Assembly: GCF_002355275.1 (NCBI RefSeq)
Contig: NZ_CP023449.1
Location: forward strand, 248,001 to 312,000
DNA: 64,000 nucleotides
Direction: 5' to 3'
Origin: Rhizorhabdus dicambivorans
Lineage (GTDB): Bacteria > Pseudomonadota > Alphaproteobacteria > Sphingomonadales > Sphingomonadaceae
Shown: positions 58,256 to 64,000 of the stretch, one piece after another
Layout of the letters: the number at the start of each line of letters is the position of its first letter
Position numbering within the stretch: the stretch's first letter is position 1
Position numbers and translations under genes: made by a program
The notes under the pieces: model-generated
The model's database searches: none
Seen by the model: only the letters and a program-made list of their open reading frames with translations
What the model was told of the DNA's origin: nothing

Positions 58256-59478
58256 CCGCCAACAACCAGACCCCTCGACCCAACACGCTGCGCGGCGGCC
58301 CCGACGAGGACGGGCTCTTCGGCCCCTATGGCGGCCGCTATGTCAGCGAGACGCTGATGCCGCTGATCCACGACCTGGAGCGCGAATATCGCGCCGCCCG
58401 GGCCGATCCGGCCTTCCAGGCCGAGTTCGACGATCTGATGCGGCATTATGTCGGCCGCCCCAGCCCGCTCTATTTCGCGGAGCGGCTGACCGCCGAGGTC
58501 GGCGGCGCGAAAATCTATCTGAAGCGCGAGGACCTGAACCACACCGGCGCGCACAAGATCAACAATTGCATCGGCCAGATCCTGCTGGCCCGGCGGATGG
58601 GCAAGACCCGGATCATCGCCGAGACCGGCGCGGGATCGCACGGCGTCGCCACCGCCACCGTCGCCGCCCGCTTCGGCCTGCCCTGCACCGTGTTCATGGG
58701 CGCGGTCGATGTCGAGCGGCAGCAGCCCAATGTGTTCCGGATGAAGCTGCTCGGCGCGGAGGTGGTGCCGGTCACCTCGGGCGCGCAGACGCTCAAGGAC
58801 GCGCTGAACGAGGCGCTGCGCGACTGGGTCGCCAACGTCCACGACACCTTCTACATCATCGGCACGGTGGCGGGGCCGCACCCCTATCCCGAGCTGGTAC
58901 GCGATTTCCAGTCGATCATCGGCCATGAGGCGCGCGGGCAGATATTGGAGGCCGAGGGCCGCCTGCCCGATCTGCTGGTGGCGGCGGTCGGCGGCGGTTC
59001 GAACGCGATCGGCCTGTTCCACCCCTTCCTCGACGATCCTGCGGTGAAGATGATCGGCGCCGAGGCGGCGGGCGAAGGCATGGAGGGCCGCCACGCGGCG
59101 AGCATCGGCGGCGGTTCGCCGGGGGTGCTGCACGGCAACCGCACCTATCTGCTCCAGGACGAGGACGGCCAGATCACCGAGGCGCATTCGATCTCGGCCG
59201 GGCTCGACTATCCGGGCGTCGGCCCGGAACATAGCTGGCTCCACGATATGGGCCGGGTCGACTATGTCCCCGTCACCGACGAGGAGGCGGTCGCCAGCTT
59301 CCAGCGGCTGACCAAGCTGGAGGGCATCATCCCCGCGCTCGAATCGGCGCATGCGCTGGCCGCGGCCGAGCGGATCGCGGCGACCATGGACAAGGATCGG
59401 ATCATCCTCGTCAACCTGTCGGGCCGGGGCGACAAGGACATTCCGACCATCGCCCAGCGGCAGGGGGTGGCGATATGA
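58252..59478 (+). CDS. trpB: Tryptophan synthase beta chain
   Basis: TrpB joins indole and serine using PLP. The 408-residue product has the PLP Lys in [14 protein letters not shown] near residue 100, [20 protein letters not shown], and the phosphate loop [13 protein letters not shown] near 245. It overlaps trpF upstream and trpA downstream by four bases each, so the three are translated together in fixed ratio. Confidence 0.98.
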   Translation: MTANNQTPRPNTLRGGPDEDGLFGPYGGRYVSETLMPLIHDLEREYRAARADPAFQAEFDDLMRHYVGRPSPLYFAERLTAEVGGAKIYLKREDLNHTGAHKINNCIGQILLARRMGKTRIIAETGAGSHGVATATVAARFGLPCTVFMGAVDVERQQPNVFRMKLLGAEVVPVTSGAQTLKDALNEALRDWVANVHDTFYIIGTVAGPHPYPELVRDFQSIIGHEARGQILEAEGRLPDLLVAAVGGGSNAIGLFHPFLDDPAVKMIGAEAAGEGMEGRHAASIGGGSPGVLHGNRTYLLQDEDGQITEAHSISAGLDYPGVGPEHSWLHDMGRVDYVPVTDEEAVASFQRLTKLEGIIPALESAHALAAAERIAATMDKDRIILVNLSGRGDKDIPTIAQRQGVAI

Positions 59479-60293
59479 GCAGCCGCATCGCCGACACCTT
59501 CGCCCGCACCCGCGCCGAAGGCCGCGCCGCGCTGGTCACGTTCGTCACCGGGGGCGATCCGAGCCCGGCGGGCACCGCCGCGATCCTGGACGCGCTGGTC
59601 GAGGGCGGCGCCGACCTGATCGAGCTGGGCATGCCCTTCACCGATCCGATGGCCGACGGCCCGGCCATCCAGCGCGCCAATCTCCGCGCGCTGGGCGCCG
59701 GCACCACCACCGCCGACCTGCTGCGCATCGCCGCGGCTTTCCGCGCCCGCCACCCCTCGGTGCCGCTGGTGCTGATGGGCTATGCCAATCCGATGCTGCG
59801 GCGCGGGCCCGAATGGTTCGCGGCGGAAGCGAAGAAGGCGGGCGTCGACGGGGTGATCTGCGTCGATATCCCGCCCGAGCAGGACGCCGCGCTCGGCCCG
59901 GCCTTGCGCGCCGCCGGGATCGATCCGATCCGCCTCGCCACCCCCACCACCGATGCCAGGCGGCTGCCGGCGGTGCTCGATGGCGCCTCTGGCTTCCTCT
60001 ATTATGTCTCGGTCGCCGGCATAACCGGCATGCAGCAGGCGGGCCAGGCCAGCATCGAGGAGGCCGTCGCCCGCTTCAAGGCGGCGACCGATCTGCCCGT
60101 CGCGGTCGGCTTCGGCGTGCGCGGGCCGGAGCAGGCCGAGGCGATCGGTCGGGTCGCCGACGGCGTCGTGGTCGGCTCGGCGATCGTCGATCTGGTCGGC
60201 GAGCATGGCGTGAACGCCGCCGGTCCGGTACGGGATTTCACCTCCACCCTCAGCGCCGCCGTCCGCAGGGCGGCGAAGGAGAAGGCCGCATGA
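59475..60293 (+). CDS. trpA: Tryptophan synthase alpha chain
   Basis: TrpA releases indole from indole-3-glycerol phosphate and passes it to TrpB. The 272-residue TIM barrel has the catalytic Glu in [16 protein letters not shown] near residue 50 and the catalytic Asp in [11 protein letters not shown], with YVSVAGITG and GFGVRGPEQ later. It overlaps accD as ATGA. Confidence 0.97.
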   Translation: MSSRIADTFARTRAEGRAALVTFVTGGDPSPAGTAAILDALVEGGADLIELGMPFTDPMADGPAIQRANLRALGAGTTTADLLRIAAAFRARHPSVPLVLMGYANPMLRRGPEWFAAEAKKAGVDGVICVDIPPEQDAALGPALRAAGIDPIRLATPTTDARRLPAVLDGASGFLYYVSVAGITGMQQAGQASIEEAVARFKAATDLPVAVGFGVRGPEQAEAIGRVADGVVVGSAIVDLVGEHGVNAAGPVRDFTSTLSAAVRRAAKEKAA

Positions 60294-61150
60294 GCTGGCT
60301 GAATCGAGTCGCCCGCAAGATCCCGTTCATCGCCAAGCGCGAAAGCCCGGACAATCTCTGGCACAAATGCCCGGCCTGCCAGCAGATGATCTTCGCCAAG
60401 GAATATGAGGCGAACCTGTCGGTCTGCCCGAAATGCGAGCATCATGGCCGGATCGGCCCCGACGCGCGCTTCGACCAGCTGTTCGACAATGGCGTCTTCA
60501 CCCCGCTGCCGATCCCCCAGGTGCGCGAGGACCCGCTGAAGTTCCGCGATTCGAAGCGCTACACCGACCGGATCAAGGAAGCCCGCGCCAAGACCGGCGA
60601 GCAGGACGCCTTCCTCAACGCGCGCGGCACGATCGAGGGCTTCCGAGCCGTGGTCGGCGTGCAGGACTTCGCCTTCATGGGCGGATCGATGGGGCTGGCG
60701 GTGGGCGCCGCCTTCGTCGCGGGCGTGCAGGCGGCGATCGCCGACAAATGCCCCTATATCGTCTTCACGGCGGCAGGGGGCGCCCGCATGCAGGAGGGCA
60801 TATTGTCCCTCATGCAGATGCCCAAGACGACCGTCGCCATCGCCCAGCTGCGCGAGGCGGGGCTGCCCTATATCGTGGTGATGACCGATCCCACCACCGG
60901 CGGCGTCACCGCATCCTATGCGATGCTGGGCGACATCCAGATCTCCGAGCCGGGCGCGCTGATCGGCTTCGCCGGCCAGCGGGTGATCGAACAGACCATC
61001 CGCGAAAAGCTGCCCGAAGGCTTCCAGCGGGCCGAATATCTGCTGGAGCACGGCATGCTCGACATGGTGGTGAAGCGCCACGACCTGCGCGCCGAACTCG
61101 CCCGGCTGATCGACTATCTCTGCCCCGGCACGGGGAAGAAGGCGGCATGA
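60290..61150 (+). CDS. accD: Acetyl-CoA carboxylase carboxyltransferase subunit beta
   Basis: AccD with AccA moves the carboxyl group from biotin-BCCP to acetyl-CoA, making malonyl-CoA for fatty acids. The 286-residue product has the N-terminal zinc ribbon (CPACQQ and CPKCEHHG) and the crotonase-like core with [15 protein letters not shown] and [14 protein letters not shown]. It is coupled to trpA. The trpFBA-accD-folC order is conserved in many alphaproteobacteria. Confidence 0.97.
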   Translation: MSWLNRVARKIPFIAKRESPDNLWHKCPACQQMIFAKEYEANLSVCPKCEHHGRIGPDARFDQLFDNGVFTPLPIPQVREDPLKFRDSKRYTDRIKEARAKTGEQDAFLNARGTIEGFRAVVGVQDFAFMGGSMGLAVGAAFVAGVQAAIADKCPYIVFTAAGGARMQEGILSLMQMPKTTVAIAQLREAGLPYIVVMTDPTTGGVTASYAMLGDIQISEPGALIGFAGQRVIEQTIREKLPEGFQRAEYLLEHGMLDMVVKRHDLRAELARLIDYLCPGTGKKAA

Positions 61151-61153
61151 CTT

Positions 61154-61267
61154 CCCCCTCCCTTTCAAGGGAGGGGGCCAGGGGGTGGGTGAGGCGGTAT
61201 CTTCGTCTTCCATCCTCATTTCGTGCTTCACCCACCCCCCTTCCCCCTCCCTTGAAAGGGAGGGGGA
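61154..61267. repeat. 38-bp inverted repeat running into the folC ribosome site
   Basis: Arms 61154-61191 and 61228-61267 mirror each other over nearly their whole length (CCCCCTCCCTTTCAAGGGAG ... and TCACCCACCCCC...). Each arm includes its own small hairpin. The right arm ends in AAAGGGAGGGGGAG, which lies four bases before the folC ATG and is its only visible ribosome site. Confidence 0.85.
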
Positions 61268-61271
61268 GCTG

Positions 61272-62597
61272 ATGCCCGACCACGCCATCTCCTCGCACCC
61301 CGCCGTCCAGGCCCAGCTCGACCGGCTTTCGCTGCTGTCGCCGGGCGCCGACATCCTCGGGCTCGACCGGATCGCGCGGCTTTGCGACCGGCTCGGCAAT
61401 CCGCAGCTCTCGCTGCCGCCGGTCCTCCATGTCGCGGGAACCAACGGCAAGGGATCGACCTGCGCCTATCTGCGCGCGGCGATCGAGGCGGCGGGGCTCA
61501 AGGCGCATGTCTTCACCAGCCCGCACCTCGTCCGCTTCAACGAGCGCATCCGCGTCGCCGGCAGCCTGATCGAGGATGAAGCACTCGCTACATTGCTCGC
61601 CGAGGTGCTCGACGTCGGCGGGGATATCGGCGCCAGCTTCTTCGAGGTGACGACCGCCGCCGCGCTGCTCGCCTTCAGCCGCACACCGGCCGATGCCTGC
61701 ATCGTCGAGGTCGGGCTGGGCGGCCGGCTCGACGCGACCAACATCATCCCCGCCCCCGCCGCCTGCGGCGTCGCCCAGCTCGGGCTCGACCACCAGGCCT
61801 TCCTGGGCAACACGATCGAGGCGATCGCCGCCGAGAAGGCCGGCATCGCCAAGCCGGGCGTGCCGGTCGTCACCCTCCATTATCCGCCCGGCGTCGCTGA
61901 TCGGGTGGGCGCGACGATCGAGGCGGCGGGCGGCATATGGCACGTCAAGGGCGGCAGCTGGGATGCCGCCGCCTATCAGGGCCGGCTCCATTATCGCGAC
62001 GTGCAGGGCAAGCTCGACCTTCCCCTGCCCGGCCTCGCCGGCGAGCATCAGGCGACCAACGCCGCGCTCGCGGTGGCGATGCTCCGGCATCAGTCGGCGC
62101 TCGACATCCCCGCCTCGGCGCTGCGCGCGGCGATGGGCTGGGCCGACTGGCCGGCGCGGCTCCAGCATCTGCGCGGCGGCGATCTGGTCGAGATGCTGCC
62201 GCCGGGATCGGAACTGTGGATCGACGGCGGGCACAACCCCTCCGCCGGCCGCGTGATCGGCGATTTCCTGCGCGGCCATGTCGAGGCCGACCGGCCGCTC
62301 CACATCGTCATGGGGCTGCTCGAGAACAAGGATGCCGGCGGCTTCCTGGCGGCGATGGGCCGATTGCCCGCCCGGTTTCACATGGTGCCGGTGCCCGGCC
62401 ACGACCATCATGCCCCCGCCACCCTGGCCGAGATCGCGCGCCTCGCCGGCTTCGAAGCGTCACCGGCGGCGGGCTTCGAAGGCGCGCTGGCGATGATCGC
62501 GGCACAATCGACCCTGAAGCCGCCGGTGGTGCTGATCGGCGGCTCGCTCTACCTCGCCGGCCGCGCGCTCGAACGCAACGGGACGGTGCTCGACTGA
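61272..62597 (+). CDS. folC: Dihydrofolate synthase / folylpolyglutamate synthase
   Basis: FolC adds glutamate to dihydropteroate and folates. The 441-residue product has the P-loop VAGTNGKGSTCAYL near residue 50, FTSPHLVRFNERI, and the Mur-ligase motifs VEVGLGGRLDATN near 145 and WIDGGHNPSAGR near 315. ATG 61272 suits the family's start; an open frame extends 29 codons upstream through the repeat but is not likely used. Follows accD. Confidence 0.95.
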   Translation: MPDHAISSHPAVQAQLDRLSLLSPGADILGLDRIARLCDRLGNPQLSLPPVLHVAGTNGKGSTCAYLRAAIEAAGLKAHVFTSPHLVRFNERIRVAGSLIEDEALATLLAEVLDVGGDIGASFFEVTTAAALLAFSRTPADACIVEVGLGGRLDATNIIPAPAACGVAQLGLDHQAFLGNTIEAIAAEKAGIAKPGVPVVTLHYPPGVADRVGATIEAAGGIWHVKGGSWDAAAYQGRLHYRDVQGKLDLPLPGLAGEHQATNAALAVAMLRHQSALDIPASALRAAMGWADWPARLQHLRGGDLVEMLPPGSELWIDGGHNPSAGRVIGDFLRGHVEADRPLHIVMGLLENKDAGGFLAAMGRLPARFHMVPVPGHDHHAPATLAEIARLAGFEASPAAGFEGALAMIAAQSTLKPPVVLIGGSLYLAGRALERNGTVLD

Positions 62598-62650
62598 CAG
62601 GAGCGCAGCCGCGCATTTCCGCCGGGCCGGGATTGGCGTAGGATCGGCCC

Positions 62651-64000
<1,350 letters not shown>

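Overview
This window is a GC-rich piece of an alphaproteobacterial chromosome, most likely from the Sphingomonadaceae (Sphingomonas or Rhizorhabdus type). The evidence is the Entner-Doudoroff operon pgl-edd-glk-eda, the trpF-trpB-trpA-accD-folC string, an F1-ATPase assembly chaperone of the ATP12 family, a large TonB-dependent receptor, and many dispersed palindromic intergenic units. It reads as ordinary core chromosome with one clear insertion sequence and one accessory catabolic cluster. No rRNA, tRNA, CRISPR array, phage region or replication origin was seen.

Layout. 1-3775: end of pgl, then edd, glk and eda (glucose catabolism). 3765-5219: an MgtC-family membrane protein and a small exported beta-barrel-like protein. 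5306-15527: a propionyl-CoA assimilation locus on the minus strand, transcribed pccB, thiolase, methylmalonyl-CoA epimerase, methylmalonyl-CoA mutase, bioB, pccA. A divergent regulator of the ScfR/PccR/RamB type faces it, and the gap holds TTTGCAAA-like sites. 15566-23052: a class A penicillin-binding protein, MsrB, small conserved proteins, a heat-shock gene (hsp20) whose leader looks like a ROSE RNA thermometer, a membrane protein plus short LuxR pair, and an aldose epimerase-like gene. 23200-28553: a LysR regulator divergent from pirin, wrbA and small genes, then small membrane or exported proteins. 28576-32276: gyrB and recF.

33159-40528 is the main accessory region. A TetR regulator is divergent from an NTF2-like protein, an amidohydrolase, a phytanoyl-CoA-dioxygenase-like enzyme, a TonB-dependent receptor and an MFS transporter. 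This has the form of an uptake-and-degradation cluster for an unidentified small molecule. 40550-43911: two divergent SIMPL proteins, an orphan histidine kinase and a nucleoside deoxyribosyltransferase-like protein. 44135-49796: two unrelated aconitases, AcnB and AcnA, tail to tail around a bidirectional terminator. 51133-52410: a complete IS481-family element with a 6-bp target duplication, inserted inside a palindrome with 60-bp arms. 52428-55441: crcB, rluA-type pseudouridine synthase, HAD phosphatase and ATP12. 55516-64000: a lipoprotein, a small membrane protein, a cupin gene with an apparent CTG start, a Crp/Fnr regulator, trpFBA, accD, folC and the start of fumC.

The points most worth following are the propionate regulator and its operators with biotin synthase inside the same operon, the hsp20 leader, the TetR-controlled cluster, the AcnB subtype, the IS481 insertion in a palindrome, and palindromic repeats that appear to supply ribosome binding sites to glk and folC.
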